A stretch of DNA of 64,000 bases from Salibacter halophilus (GCF_008806325.1 NZ_WACR01000008.1:1-64000), one strand, 5' to 3'. Shown: positions 7,932-17,310, numbered from the stretch's first letter. Notes: generated from the sequence alone by a model not told the origin. Numbers and translations are program-made.

Positions 7932-8804
7932 ATGAATTGGAGAGCTGCTATACCAAATTCACTAACACTGAGTAACCTTGTTTGCGGTTGCCTCGGGATC
8001 ATCGCTGCATTTGAAGCTGAAATGTTGTGGAGTACCGCATTTATCTTTTTAGCAGCAATCTTTGACTTTTTTGACGGCATGGTAGCTCGTCTTCTCAAAG
8101 TGAGTGGCGAGTTGGGAAAACAGCTCGATTCACTTGCCGATGCTGTCACATTTGGTGTTTTGCCGGGCATTCTACTCTACCAGTGGATCAGTATCGGATT
8201 TGGAGATTACTTCACACCATTCTTCGAGCGACCACTCGATCATCAAATCCTGGAAGGACTCGGCTTACTTGTTGCTGTTTTCTCGGTTCTGAGGTTAGCT
8301 ATTTTCAACATTGATGAGCGCCAATCTGATGTGTTTATAGGAGTTCCAACTCCTGCTAATGCAATTTTGATCAGTTCATTTTCCATCATCATGGCTACCC
8401 AATACGGACTCAATTTTTATAACCCACTCGATACCGATGAAGCAATGAGCGCTTTGGTTCAGCTTCATTACTGGTGGCAACCATATGATTTTCACCTGAT
8501 TTTGCTTTTATGGAATCCCTGGTTTCACATTGTACTCGCAATTGTGAGTAGTATTTTGCTCGTAGCACCTTTTCCGCTTCTCAATTTCAAATTCAAAAAC
8601 CTCAAGTGGGAGGGGCCCAATAAAGCACGCATTATCTTTATCGGGTTGGTGTTTCTGGCTCTGATCATGACCTGGTTGCCTTATCAAAGTTGGTTTCGGG
8701 TTCCATATTATCCCTATTTTGATTACACCATCATTCCCATTATTATACTTTTGTACATTATTTACTCGCTGATCGTACATCTCGTAAACAGAGCAAGGAA
8801 ATAG
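7932..8804 (+). CDS. pssA: CDP-diacylglycerol--serine O-phosphatidyltransferase
   Basis: An inner-membrane enzyme that joins serine to CDP-diacylglycerol, making phosphatidylserine, the precursor of phosphatidylethanolamine. The CDP-alcohol phosphotransferase signature is complete: DG..AR, then G three residues before a D, and a second D, in DGMVARLL and GKQLDSLADAVTFG (about residues 48-72). Six to eight hydrophobic helices follow; 290 residues is somewhat longer than the B. subtilis type and usual for Bacteroidota. It follows the DUF5777 gene by 36 bases but has its own promoter box. Confidence 0.93.
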   Translation: MNWRAAIPNSLTLSNLVCGCLGIIAAFEAEMLWSTAFIFLAAIFDFFDGMVARLLKVSGELGKQLDSLADAVTFGVLPGILLYQWISIGFGDYFTPFFERPLDHQILEGLGLLVAVFSVLRLAIFNIDERQSDVFIGVPTPANAILISSFSIIMATQYGLNFYNPLDTDEAMSALVQLHYWWQPYDFHLILLLWNPWFHIVLAIVSSILLVAPFPLLNFKFKNLKWEGPNKARIIFIGLVFLALIMTWLPYQSWFRVPYYPYFDYTIIPIIILLYIIYSLIVHLVNRARK

Positions 8805-8858
8805 CATTGCTCTTTGATAAGAGACTTGTAATCAGTTTAATAATTAAAATTTAAGGAC

Positions 8859-9119
8859 ATGAAATTTCAGGCTTCAATTGATGTAATGCCACATAAAGTT
8901 ATTTTAGACCCACAAGGGAAAGCTGTTTTGAGTGGTCTAAAAAACCTGGGTTTGAATAAGATGGATAACGTTCGTGTTGGAAAGCACATCACGCTTGAGG
9001 TAGAAGCTGATTCAAAGGCTGAGGCAGAAGAAAAAACGACTGAGGCTTGTGAAAAGCTATTGGCGAACAAAATCATGGAATATTACGAATTTGAAGTTAC
9101 TGAACTTCAGGAAGCTTAA
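8859..9119 (+). CDS. purS: Phosphoribosylformylglycinamidine synthase subunit PurS
   Basis: An 86-residue cytoplasmic protein that bridges PurL and PurQ in the fourth step of purine synthesis. It starts with KFQASIDVMPHKVILDPQG, typical of PurS, and contains the helix AVLSGLKNLGL and the strand NVRVGKHITLEVEA. No purL or purQ lies next to it, so the complex partners must be encoded elsewhere. The gene is preceded by a 54-base spacer and seems to stand alone. Confidence 0.9.
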   Translation: MKFQASIDVMPHKVILDPQGKAVLSGLKNLGLNKMDNVRVGKHITLEVEADSKAEAEEKTTEACEKLLANKIMEYYEFEVTELQEA

Positions 9120-9322
9120 TGTTTTCTTTTTGGTCAGAGCCCCCATTCAGCTGAACCTCTGCAGCTCCTTTAAATTGATTGTTTCATTGCATGATTGATG
9201 GGGCCAAATCAGGCCTAAGCACAATTTGTTGGTGACCATCATTTGGCAGTTTCGAGCATACGATTTATTTTGCTTTCAATTTAGTAAGGAGCACACCCAT
9301 GTGCCAGCCCTAACAAAAGGAT
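9120..9322. other. Spacer between purS and the GNAT-like gene
   Basis: A 203-base stretch with no ORF I would support. It holds one exact GGTCAGAGCC at 9132-9141. A weak -7-like TATTTTG near 9268 is the only promoter candidate for the following gene. Confidence 0.5.
9132..9141 (+). repeat. Dispersed word GGTCAGAGCC
   Basis: Spacer, 12 bases after the purS stop. Confidence 0.85.
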
Positions 9323-10438
9323 ATGCAAAAAGCACTATTTGAAAAAGGATCATTTCAGTTGAAACTTTCAACTGAAGAAGTCCCAACTGACTTACAGCGT
9401 TTAATAGACAGTACTGTTCTTGGAACTAAAGGCCTTATCTATCGTCATGGCAGAGTTGGTGATCGCCTCAAATTCATGCATCATCCTTACCACCTGAGCC
9501 TGTACCGTGGTGAAAAAATGCTTGGAAATCTTTCATTGGCTCATTATGATACAAAAATGAGCTTTGGTATGGCCAATGCTTATTACATCCGGTATTTCGC
9601 TTTTGATAAAATCTTTAAAACGTCCTCACAGGAAAAGAAGAAACGTTCAAGCGATAATGTATTTCGCAGGATTATTGCGAATATCATGACAAGGCACCCT
9701 TCTGAACACGGGATAAATTATAACGAAACAACTGAAGCTCCGGCTTATCATTACGCATACATAGAGCCTGATAATATGCGCTCATTGCACCATGCAATGG
9801 GTTTTGATTTTGAAACATCCCGCAAATTTGAGACAATCCCTTTTTCAAGAATTAAACCAAAAAAAACGGTTGACTTTGAAGAGGTTTTGGATAAAAAATC
9901 TCGCAGTGAGGTGAAAGAACTACTTAGCGAGTTTTATTCAGGTCACAATGGTGTACATTTTGAATATCTTTTTCATCATGACAACTACTTTGTGGTTCGT
10001 GATAATGATGGGAAAATAATTGCAGGTTGCCAGGTTAATGACTGTATGTTCCACGTAGAAAATGTTGGTTCACCAATGTTTCAGGCAATTACTCGCGGAC
10101 TCAAAATTACAGGTCTCGACAAAGCTGTTCTCGATATCGAAAACCTCCGTTTTCTCAGCTTTGACCATGTTTATACAACTCCGGGAAACGAGAAAGTTCT
10201 CATCAAATTAATGGAGAGTTTGCTGGCTATATTCAAACTGAAATTTTCTCTACTCTGGTTTGATAGTGAAGATCCAACTCTTAAAATGCTCGTCAATTCC
10301 GGAAAACTAGGTTGGGTGAGTAAAGTGTATAAAGCGAGTCCAAATAACATTGTTACGCATAGTATAACACTCGATGAGAAACAAAAAGAGGCGCTCAGCG
10401 AGCGCCCCTGGTTCATTGCAACTTTTGACATGACCTAA
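9323..10438 (+). CDS. Uncharacterised protein with GNAT-like features
   Basis: A 371-residue soluble protein without a signal peptide. The segment YHYAYIEPDNMRSLHHAMGF (about residues 146-165) is laid out like the acetyl-CoA binding end of GNAT acetyltransferases, where an Asn-rich turn precedes a helix ending in MGF. A second half, with NYFVVRDNDGKIIAGCQV and a long helix, could be a second degenerate GNAT fold. No catalytic residue can be named. The gene stands alone and converges on secA with a 20-base gap. The GNAT assignment is an inference from pattern only. Confidence 0.6.
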   Translation: MQKALFEKGSFQLKLSTEEVPTDLQRLIDSTVLGTKGLIYRHGRVGDRLKFMHHPYHLSLYRGEKMLGNLSLAHYDTKMSFGMANAYYIRYFAFDKIFKTSSQEKKKRSSDNVFRRIIANIMTRHPSEHGINYNETTEAPAYHYAYIEPDNMRSLHHAMGFDFETSRKFETIPFSRIKPKKTVDFEEVLDKKSRSEVKELLSEFYSGHNGVHFEYLFHHDNYFVVRDNDGKIIAGCQVNDCMFHVENVGSPMFQAITRGLKITGLDKAVLDIENLRFLSFDHVYTTPGNEKVLIKLMESLLAIFKLKFSLLWFDSEDPTLKMLVNSGKLGWVSKVYKASPNNIVTHSITLDEKQKEALSERPWFIATFDMT

Positions 10439-10458
10439 TTCAATCAGGTCGAGTTGCG

Positions 10459-13400
10459 TTATTCCTTAATTCTCCACTGTCCGCCTTTCAAGAGCGGTTC
10501 AGCTTGTTTGTATTTCACTTCTTTTTCTTCACCTGTAGTGAGGTTGAGAACCGTTACTTTATCATTACGCCCGTAAGTCTTTTCAGATTTAGCAGGCTGA
10601 GGTTTCGGTTGCTCTTTGTTTTGTGAAGGATCGTGATATTGCGGTCCTGATGATTGAGAAGGAAGCTCTTCTTTTTGTGTTTGAAGTTCAGGTTGTTTTT
10701 GCTTTTCCTGAACGCGGTTTCCTTCCTGTACAGGAGCATCCTCAGCTTGTGGTAAAGTAGCTTTCATCAGGAATGAGATCACTTCACGACTCACTTTTTG
10801 CATGATCTGCTTGAACAATTCAAAAGACTCAAACTTGTAAATCAATAGAGGATCTTTCTGTTCGTAAACAGCATTTTGAACTGATTGACGCAATTCGTCC
10901 ATCTCGCGTAAGTGATCTTTCCAGTTGAGATCGATCATCGCGAGGGTCACCGATTTTTCCAGCGCATCAACTAATTCAGCACCTTCAGAGTTGTAACTCT
11001 TTTCCAAATCAGCAACTACCTGAAGCGATTTTCTGCCATCAGTAAATGGTACAGCTATTGTTTTGAAGTTAGCTTTTGGATCTTCGTGAACGCGTTTAAC
11101 TACTGGGTAAACGATTTTGCTCATCTCCTCAGTCCGTTTTTGATAGTTGGCTACCGCTTTTTCAACGATATGATCAACAATATCTTTTGGCTGTTTTTTG
11201 ATGAACTCATCTTCACTGATCGGGCTTTCAATATGCAGCGAACTGATCAATTCAAGATTGAAACCATCAAAATCTTTAGTCGCATGATAATCGTAAACAA
11301 TTGCTTCAACCAACTCAACCATTGAATTGGCGATATCGAGTTTGAGTCGTTCACCGTAAAGCGCGTGTTTCCTGCGATCGTAGATCACTTCACGCTGTTG
11401 GTTCATTACATCATCGTATTCGAGAAGCTTTTTACGAATACCAAAGTTGTTTTCTTCAACTTTCTTTTGAGCACGCTCAATAGAGTTTGAAATCATGCGG
11501 TGCTGAATCACTTCTCCATCCTGGTGCCCGAGTCTGTCCATCAATTTAGCGATACGGTCAGATCCGAATAAACGCATCAAATTATCTTCGAGCGAAACAA
11601 AGAACTGAGATGAACCCGGATCACCTTGCCTACCGGCCCTACCGCGCAACTGGCGGTCAACACGCCTTGATTCGTGACGTTCCGTACCAACAATTGCCAA
11701 ACCACCGGCCTCTTTTGTCTCTTTTGTCAATTTGATATCAGTACCACGACCCGCCATATTTGTAGCGATCGTTACTGTTTTTGGTTCACCGGCATTCTTG
11801 ACAACTTCAGCCTCAGACTGGTGTTTTTTCGCGTTCAGAACCTGGTGCTCGATTTTGCGCATTTTCAACATGCGGCTGAGAAGCTCAGATACTTCCACGC
11901 TTGTGGTTCCGACCAAAATTGGTCTTCCTTCTTCTCTCAACCGAACAACTTCATCGATAACTGCATTGAATTTTTCTCTTGCAGTTTTATAGACAAGATC
12001 CTGCTTGTCATCGCGAACAACCGGTTTGTTCGTTGGTATCACGACAACATCGAGTTTGTAGATTTCCCAAAACTCGCCAGCTTCTGTCTCAGCAGTACCG
12101 GTCATACCCGCAAGCTTATTGTACATGCGGAAGTAATTTTGAAGCGTAATAGTGGCGTAAGTTTGAGTAGCGTCCTCAATTTTCACCTGTTCCTTAGCTT
12201 CAATCGCCTGGTGTAAACCGTCAGAGTATCTTCGGCCATCCATGATACGGCCTGTTTGTTCATCAACGATTTTCACCTGGTTATCCATCACTACGTATTC
12301 CACGTCTTTTTCAAACATGCAATACGCCTTGAGAAGTTTATCTACTGTGTGAACGCGTTCAGTTTTTACTGAAAAATCGTTCATCAATTCTTCTTTTTCC
12401 TGAACTTTTTCTTCATTCGGTTTTTCTGATTTCTCAATTTGAGAGAGCTCAGTCGCAATATCCGGCAGAATGAAAAAGTCTTTGTCGTCAGTGTTTGATG
12501 TTACCAGGTCGATTCCTTTTTCAGTGAGCTCAACCGAGTTTTGTTTTTCATCGATCACGAAGAAAAGTTCGTTATCGACAAAAGGCATTTCTTTTCCCTG
12601 ATCTTGCAGGTAGTGATTCTCAACTTTTAACAGTTGCTGACGCATTCCGGGTTCGCTGAGGAACTTGATGAGCGCCTTGTTTTTCGGTAACCCACGATAG
12701 GCTCTGAACAGAGATAAACCGCCTTCCTGGCGCATTTTACCGGCAGCCTTTTTATCCTCAGTAGTTTCAGCCTCACTCAACTTCTTTTTAGCTTCAGTGA
12801 GCAGGTTGTTCACGAGTTTACGTTGTTCACCAACCAGTTTCTCAACTTTTGGTTTGAGCTCGTCAAACATGTGCTGATCACCTTTTGGCGTTGGCCCAGA
12901 AATGATGAGTGGAGTTCTGGCTTCATCGATCAGAACCGAGTCAACCTCATCGACAATGGCGTAGTTTGGTTTGCGCTGAACGAGATCCTCTGGCGAGTTG
13001 GCCATATTGTCACGCAGGTAATCAAAGCCGAATTCGTTATTGGTACCGTATGTGATATCTGCCTGGTAAGCTTTTCTTCTCTCTTCAGAATTTGGTTGAT
13101 GCCTATCGACACAATCGATTGATAAACCGTGGAACTCATAAATTGGTCCCATCCATTCGGCATCCCTTCGAGCGAGGTAGTCGTTCACCGTTACGAGGTG
13201 TACGCCACGACCAGATAGTGCATTCAGGTAAACAGGAAGTGTTGCCACAAGGGTTTTACCTTCACCCGTTTGCATCTCTGCAATTTTACCCTGGTGCATA
13301 ACGATACCACCAATAAGCTGAACTTCGTAGTGGACCATGTCCCAGGTTACTTTGTTGCCTGCTGCATCCCAACTGTTATTCCAAATAGCTTTATCTCCGC

Positions 13401-13854
13401 TTATTTGGATAGAGTCACGATTTTGGGCGAGCTCCTGATCAAATTCGCTGGCGGTAACTTCAATTGTTTCGTTTTCCTTGAATCGTCTTGCCGTTTCTCT
13501 TAAAACTGCAAAGGCATCGGGTAAAATTTTATTGAGAACATCATCGATTTTTTTCGTGATATCCTCTTCAATTTTATCGATCTCGTTGTAGATGTCTTCT
13601 TTGTCGAGGATATCTACTTCGTCAGATTCTGCTTTTTCTTTGAGTTCAGCAATGCGGTTATTTTCTTCCTTTATTTCTTCTTCAATGATGTTTTTAAACT
13701 CAGTGGTCTTGGCTCTGAGTTCATCATTGCTCAGGCTATCCAGTTTAGAATATGCCTCTTCAACCTTATTGACGATGGGGGCAATGGTCTTAATATCCTT
13801 TTCACTTTTCGTTCCAAAGATCTTCTGTATAGCCTTAGTGACCGTTTCTAACAT
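10459..13854 (-). CDS. secA: Preprotein translocase subunit SecA
   Basis: The ATP-driven motor that pushes unfolded proteins through SecYEG. Walker A is MQTGEGKT (about residues 194-201), Walker B lies in VDEVDSVLIDEART (near 302), and the arginine-finger region GRAGRQGDPGSSQFF is present. At 1131 residues it is longer than the 900-residue E. coli protein. The extra length is a charged insert in the N-terminal domain (about residues 55-110), an insert near 340-400, and a Gln/Pro/Lys-rich linker before the end. This is usual for Bacteroidota. The C-terminal Cys zinc motif is absent; the protein ends GGQWRIKE. Single gene. Confidence 0.97.
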   Translation of the reverse strand: MLETVTKAIQKIFGTKSEKDIKTIAPIVNKVEEAYSKLDSLSNDELRAKTTEFKNIIEEEIKEENNRIAELKEKAESDEVDILDKEDIYNEIDKIEEDITKKIDDVLNKILPDAFAVLRETARRFKENETIEVTASEFDQELAQNRDSIQISGDKAIWNNSWDAAGNKVTWDMVHYEVQLIGGIVMHQGKIAEMQTGEGKTLVATLPVYLNALSGRGVHLVTVNDYLARRDAEWMGPIYEFHGLSIDCVDRHQPNSEERRKAYQADITYGTNNEFGFDYLRDNMANSPEDLVQRKPNYAIVDEVDSVLIDEARTPLIISGPTPKGDQHMFDELKPKVEKLVGEQRKLVNNLLTEAKKKLSEAETTEDKKAAGKMRQEGGLSLFRAYRGLPKNKALIKFLSEPGMRQQLLKVENHYLQDQGKEMPFVDNELFFVIDEKQNSVELTEKGIDLVTSNTDDKDFFILPDIATELSQIEKSEKPNEEKVQEKEELMNDFSVKTERVHTVDKLLKAYCMFEKDVEYVVMDNQVKIVDEQTGRIMDGRRYSDGLHQAIEAKEQVKIEDATQTYATITLQNYFRMYNKLAGMTGTAETEAGEFWEIYKLDVVVIPTNKPVVRDDKQDLVYKTAREKFNAVIDEVVRLREEGRPILVGTTSVEVSELLSRMLKMRKIEHQVLNAKKHQSEAEVVKNAGEPKTVTIATNMAGRGTDIKLTKETKEAGGLAIVGTERHESRRVDRQLRGRAGRQGDPGSSQFFVSLEDNLMRLFGSDRIAKLMDRLGHQDGEVIQHRMISNSIERAQKKVEENNFGIRKKLLEYDDVMNQQREVIYDRRKHALYGERLKLDIANSMVELVEAIVYDYHATKDFDGFNLELISSLHIESPISEDEFIKKQPKDIVDHIVEKAVANYQKRTEEMSKIVYPVVKRVHEDPKANFKTIAVPFTDGRKSLQVVADLEKSYNSEGAELVDALEKSVTLAMIDLNWKDHLREMDELRQSVQNAVYEQKDPLLIYKFESFELFKQIMQKVSREVISFLMKATLPQAEDAPVQEGNRVQEKQKQPELQTQKEELPSQSSGPQYHDPSQNKEQPKPQPAKSEKTYGRNDKVTVLNLTTGEEKEVKYKQAEPLLKGGQWRIKE
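11556..11565 (+). repeat. Dispersed word GGTCAGATCC
   Basis: Only copy in secA; coding strand reads G-S-D in LFGSDRI. Confidence 0.85.
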
Positions 13855-14047
13855 ATCGTGTATTAATTATCAGTATTTTGAATAGTTAAGTGGTTTAGGT
13901 GAAAAATGGCCCACAAAGTTAAGGTTATTCATCTGTTTATATTTAATTTTTAGATGGTCAGATGCAGGAAGTGTGAATAAATTTTGGGCCAAAACAAAAA
14001 AAGCCGTTTCGCGTGAAACGGCTCAAAATATTATCGAGTAATAGCCA
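13855..14047. other. Spacer upstream of secA
   Basis: It would hold the secA promoter on the minus strand, a near-copy of the dispersed word (GGTCAGATGC, 13956-13965), and the terminator of the DUF2795 gene. No ORF is supported. Confidence 0.5.
13990..14023 (-). terminator. Rho-independent terminator of the DUF2795 gene
   Basis: A perfect 9-bp stem AGCCGTTTC / GAAACGGCT with a 4-base loop; an A-rich run on the plus strand gives the T run when read on the minus strand. Confidence 0.9.
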
Positions 14048-14269
14048 TTAATACTCATCTTCATTGAAGAAAAAGTCTTCCTTGGTAGGATAATCTGGCC
14101 AAATTTCTTCTATAGTTTCATATTGCTCGCCCTCATCTTCGATTTCCTGAAGATTTTCAACCACTTCAAGAGGAGCTCCTGTACGCAGTGCGTAGTCGAT
14201 TAGCTCATCCTTGGTTGCGGGCCATGGAGCATCTTCTAAATAACTTGCAAGTTCTAGCGTCCAATACAT
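14048..14269 (-). CDS. DUF2795 domain-containing protein
   Basis: A 73-residue acidic cytoplasmic protein. It starts MYWTLELASYLEDAPWPATK and continues with KDELIDYALRTGAP and VVENLQEIEDE, the short helix-turn pattern of DUF2795. Nearly identical short proteins are widely conserved in Bacteroidota, but the function is unknown to me. It is a single gene with its own strong terminator, 95 bases from the adenosyltransferase. Confidence 0.88.
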   Translation of the reverse strand: MYWTLELASYLEDAPWPATKDELIDYALRTGAPLEVVENLQEIEDEGEQYETIEEIWPDYPTKEDFFFNEDEY

Positions 14270-14364
14270 AGTACAATTGTATTAATTGTTAGGCATTTTC
14301 AAAACGCAAAAGTAGTTTTTTAAGTTACATGCACAATTGTTGTGTAAAAAAAGTCTAAAGCCTT

Positions 14365-14916
14365 CTATTTGCGAGGCTTCCAGGCTATTTCATTTGCGTT
14401 TAATTGCTTTGCGGTGTATCTCGAAAGTACAAAAAAGTAATCGCTTAGTCGATTGACGTAAGGTTGAACGAGTGGTGGCGTAAATTCGTGTTCTGATAGT
14501 GAAATAACTCTTCTTTCTACTCTCCTGCAAACGGTTCGGCAAATATGGGATGTGGAAACGGTGTTGTGTCCACCGGGCAAAATGAAGTTTTTCATAGGAG
14601 GCAGTTGCTCGTCCATGAAATCCATTTCTTTTTCGAGAAAAGTAATGTCACTTTCTTTTAAGTCAGGAAGTTTCGTCTCAGGACTTTCATTTGGGTCAGT
14701 TGCCAGTGAAGAGCCGATGGTAAATAGTCTATCCTGTATTTCTAGCAGGGTTTGGTGAGTTCGCTCGTCAACTTCACTATCGCGCAACATTCCTACCCAG
14801 GAGTTGAGTTCGTCAACAGTTCCGTAAGCCTCAATTCTAACGTGATCTTTTGTTACACGAGTTCCTCCTATGAGAGAGGTTTGTCCTTTATCTCCTGATT
14901 TGGTATATATTTTCAT
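14365..14916 (-). CDS. Cob(I)yrinic acid a,c-diamide adenosyltransferase (PduO type)
   Basis: Transfers the adenosyl group of ATP to cob(I)alamin, making the B12 coenzyme. [12 protein letters not shown] at residues 4-15 is the ATP-binding loop of PduO-type enzymes, [12 protein letters not shown] follows at 31-42, and the conserved CRRVERR lies near 130. Length of 183 is normal for the single-domain form. No cobalamin synthesis genes are nearby, so it may serve salvage for a B12-dependent enzyme. Its start overlaps the stop of the upstream ABC ATPase by 4 bases, so the two are co-transcribed. Confidence 0.92.
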   Translation of the reverse strand: MKIYTKSGDKGQTSLIGGTRVTKDHVRIEAYGTVDELNSWVGMLRDSEVDERTHQTLLEIQDRLFTIGSSLATDPNESPETKLPDLKESDITFLEKEMDFMDEQLPPMKNFILPGGHNTVSTSHICRTVCRRVERRVISLSEHEFTPPLVQPYVNRLSDYFFVLSRYTAKQLNANEIAWKPRK

Positions 14917-15608
14917 TCCTTTCTGTTTTGCTGAGTGTCACTTTCAACTAATCCATCCATCAAACGAACGATTCGCTTTGCGTGTTGGGCGATGTCCTCT
15001 TCGTGAGTTACGAGAATAACGGTGTTCCCATTTTGATGTATTTCATCGAATAACGCCATTATTTCATAAGATGTTTTAGAATCGAGGTTTCCAGTGGGCT
15101 CATCTGCTAAAATTATAGATGGCTTATTCACAAGTGCACGAGCCACTGCAACACGTTGACGTTGTCCGCCAGAAAGCTCATTTGGTTTGTGATCCATACG
15201 ATCCTTTAGACCAACTAATTCGAGAACTTCTTTAGCCCTTTCATTTCGGTCAGATCGCTTCATGCCCGCGTACACCAGGGGAAGAGCCACATTGTCGAGA
15301 GCCGAATACCGCGGGAGAAGGTTAAATGTTTGAAAAACAAAACCAATTTCTTTATTCCTGATTTCTGCGAGTTCATCATCTGATAGTTGGCTTACTCGCT
15401 GTTTATTTAGGATGTATTCTCCACGTGTGGGAGTATCCAAACAACCTAAAATATTCATGAGTGTCGATTTTCCAGAGCCCGATGGCCCCATCAAAGCAAC
15501 GTATTCGTTTTTGTCGATAGTTAAAGAAACAGATTGAAGCGCTTTTACGAGTTGGTTTCCAATGCTGTATTCTCGTGCTATTTCTCTTACTTCAATGATT
15601 TTCTCCAT
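14913..15608 (-). CDS. ABC transporter ATP-binding protein (MacB/LolD type)
   Basis: An ATPase of the lipoprotein-release/efflux subfamily. Walker A is [10 protein letters not shown], the Q-loop is [10 protein letters not shown], the signature is [15 protein letters not shown] and Walker B is [13 protein letters not shown], with switch His in VTHEE. I place the start at the ATG at 15606-15608 ([10 protein letters not shown], 232 residues); the longer reading to 15686 has an atypical N terminus that runs through a GGCTCTGACC word. No permease gene is adjacent, so the membrane partner is unknown. The gene overlaps the adenosyltransferase start by 4 bases. Confidence 0.92.
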   Translation of the reverse strand: MEKIIEVREIAREYSIGNQLVKALQSVSLTIDKNEYVALMGPSGSGKSTLMNILGCLDTPTRGEYILNKQRVSQLSDDELAEIRNKEIGFVFQTFNLLPRYSALDNVALPLVYAGMKRSDRNERAKEVLELVGLKDRMDHKPNELSGGQRQRVAVARALVNKPSIILADEPTGNLDSKTSYEIMALFDEIHQNGNTVILVTHEEDIAQHAKRIVRLMDGLVESDTQQNRKE

Positions 15609-15627
15609 ATTGCGAACAAAGGTAATG

Positions 15628-15637
15628 GGCTCTGACC
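15628..15637 (-). repeat. Dispersed word GGTCAGAGCC
   Basis: Spacer between the divergent ABC ATPase and DMT genes. Confidence 0.85.
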
Positions 15638-15706
15638 GATAGAAAGTCAAAAATACACAAGCGGTTGAAATAATGCTTAAGCGCATTGGAGTTGATTTGT
15701 TTCGGC

Positions 15707-15714
15707 TACTTTTG
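15707..15714 (+). promoter_or_regulatory. -7 box TACTTTTG before the DMT transporter
   Basis: Matches TAnnTTTG; a TTG at 15686-15688 is 18 bases upstream, a good -33 spacing. The ATG follows 8 bases later, so the leader would be very short or absent. Confidence 0.55.
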
Positions 15715-15722
15715 CGCGACTT

Positions 15723-16634
15723 ATGAAAATCGATTTTAGCAATAAAGTAGTTCAGTGGGTTACGCTGATTTTCCTGGCTTTCATTTGGGGATCATCTTTT
15801 ATTCTCATGAAGAAAGGCCTTATTTCATTCACACCTGAAGAGATAGCTTCATACCGTGTGTTTTGTGTGGCTCTGGTGCTTTCACCATTTGTGATTAAGT
15901 ACTTTGGTTATCTGAGAGGAAAGCGCTTTTGGGTGTTTTTCCTGGCGGGAATATTCGGTAGTTTGTTGCCTTATTTCTTGTTTGTGAAAGCTCAAACAAA
16001 CATCGATAGTTCATTGAGCGGAATTCTGAACTCAACAACTCCAATTTTTACATTATTGCTTGCGGTTCTGGTTTTCAAACAAACATTTAAACCGATGAGT
16101 GTATTGGGTGTGATTGCCGGTTTTGTCGGTGCAGCCGGACTCATCGCTTTTCGGTCAGATTCATTTGATTTGGGTTCTTTTTCCCTGTACGCGATTTTGC
16201 CGGTCATTGCGGCTTCGAGCTATGGTGTAAATGTGAATCTGATTAAAATGTACTTGCAGGATGTACGCCCAATGGCGGTTACCTCATTGTCGTTTTTTAC
16301 AGTTGGAATAATCGCTGGAGTTTACCTTTTTGGATTTACTGATTTTGTGGACAAACTCGCGCATGGTGGAGCAGAAACCTACAAAAGTCTTGGCTTCGTG
16401 ACAATTCTAGCCGTTGTGGGCACAGCTTTGTGCGTTTACATTTTCAACATGTTGATCAAAGAGACCAGTGCTTTATTCGCTTCGAGTGTCACCTACATGA
16501 TTCCGGTATTTGCTATCTTTTGGGGTGTACTTGACGGTGAAAACTTCAACGCGATACAGGCCATTTTTGCAGCTGTTATTTTGTTAGGTGTGAGCCTAAT
16601 TAACAGCAATCGCAAATTTAAAAGGTCTAAGTAG
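15723..16634 (+). CDS. EamA/DMT-family transporter
   Basis: An inner-membrane protein of 303 residues with about ten hydrophobic helices and two EamA repeats. The first begins [16 protein letters not shown], the classical N-terminal DMT pattern; the second repeat is visible from about residue 155 and ends in an Ala/Ile-rich helix and a basic tail NRKFKRSK. Members export amino acids, nucleosides or other metabolites; the substrate cannot be read from sequence. It is transcribed divergently from the ABC ATPase gene and followed by rplU with its own promoter. Confidence 0.88.
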   Translation: MKIDFSNKVVQWVTLIFLAFIWGSSFILMKKGLISFTPEEIASYRVFCVALVLSPFVIKYFGYLRGKRFWVFFLAGIFGSLLPYFLFVKAQTNIDSSLSGILNSTTPIFTLLLAVLVFKQTFKPMSVLGVIAGFVGAAGLIAFRSDSFDLGSFSLYAILPVIAASSYGVNVNLIKMYLQDVRPMAVTSLSFFTVGIIAGVYLFGFTDFVDKLAHGGAETYKSLGFVTILAVVGTALCVYIFNMLIKETSALFASSVTYMIPVFAIFWGVLDGENFNAIQAIFAAVILLGVSLINSNRKFKRSK

Positions 16635-16656
16635 TTGCTAACAAGGAGAAAATATT

Positions 16657-16664
16657 TATTTTTG
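16657..16664 (+). promoter_or_regulatory. Promoter of rplU-rpmA
   Basis: TATTTTTG matches TAnnTTTG and has a TTG at 16635-16637, 19 bases upstream. A leader of about 40 bases precedes the rplU ATG. Confidence 0.65.
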
Positions 16665-16708
16665 CACCCCTTTTACAATAAAAAAGTAACAGTTAAAATT
16701 TAATTGAG

Positions 16709-17290
16709 ATGTACGCAATTGTAGAAATAGCAGGGCAGCAGTTTAAGGTTGAGAAAGATCAACAGCTCTTTGTACATCGTTTAGAGAATAAAGAAGGTGA
16801 AAGCGTATCTTTTGATCGCGTACTTCTTATCGATAACGATGGAAAAGTGAATGTTGGCGCCCCAGCTATCAGCGGAGCTTCAGTTACCGCAAAAGTGCTA
16901 GAGCACATGAAAGGCGACAAAACAATCGTCTTCAAAAAGAAGCGCAGAAAAGGCTATAAGAAGAAAAAAGGCCATCGCCAGTATATGACTTCAATTCAGG
17001 TTGAGTCGATCAGCGAAAAAGGCGGTGCCAAAACAGCTGCTAAAGCTAAGCCTGCAGAAGAAAAGAAAGAAACTAAGGCTAAAAAAGAAGAGGGTTCTGA
17101 AAAGAAAGCCTCTACAGCCAAAAAGACTACTGCTAAGAAGTCGACTAGCGAGAAAAAGTCTACTTCTGCTAAAAAGTCAACAAGTACTAAAAAGGCTTCT
17201 GGAGATTCAGCTAAGAAAGCTTCTTCAACAAAAGCGAAAAGTACTTCAACGAAGAAATCAACTTCTACTAAAAAAGAAGATAAAGAATAA
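16709..17290 (+). CDS. rplU: 50S ribosomal protein L21 with a long Lys/Ser/Ala tail
   Basis: Residues 1 to about 103 are ordinary L21: MYAIVEIAGQQFKVEKDQ at the start and KKKRRKGYKKKKGHRQ in the rRNA-binding end. A further 90 residues of Lys, Ser, Thr and Ala follow, with repeats such as KKSTS, similar to histone H1 tails. L21 binds 23S rRNA next to L20. Tails of this kind on L21 are known from other Bacteroidota, but this one nearly doubles the protein. The rpmA gene follows after 20 bases, the usual pairing. Confidence 0.96.
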   Translation: MYAIVEIAGQQFKVEKDQQLFVHRLENKEGESVSFDRVLLIDNDGKVNVGAPAISGASVTAKVLEHMKGDKTIVFKKKRRKGYKKKKGHRQYMTSIQVESISEKGGAKTAAKAKPAEEKKETKAKKEEGSEKKASTAKKTTAKKSTSEKKSTSAKKSTSTKKASGDSAKKASSTKAKSTSTKKSTSTKKEDKE

Positions 17291-17310
17291 CACAGTAAAC
17301 CTCATTCATT

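Noticed and set aside
10389-10406. Perfect stem GGCGCTC / GAGCGCC inside the GNAT-like gene
   Set aside because: No T run follows in either direction and it lies 30 bases before the stop; probably chance within codons for EALSER.
10554-13885. Several plus- and minus-strand ORFs of 60-180 codons within secA
   Set aside because: They are shadows of the 1131-codon secA frame, with no start context, spacing or protein-like composition.
15609-15686. 26-residue extension of the ABC ATPase
   Set aside because: ATPases of this type start just before the first strand (EKIIEVRE). The extension covers the divergent spacer and a dispersed word.
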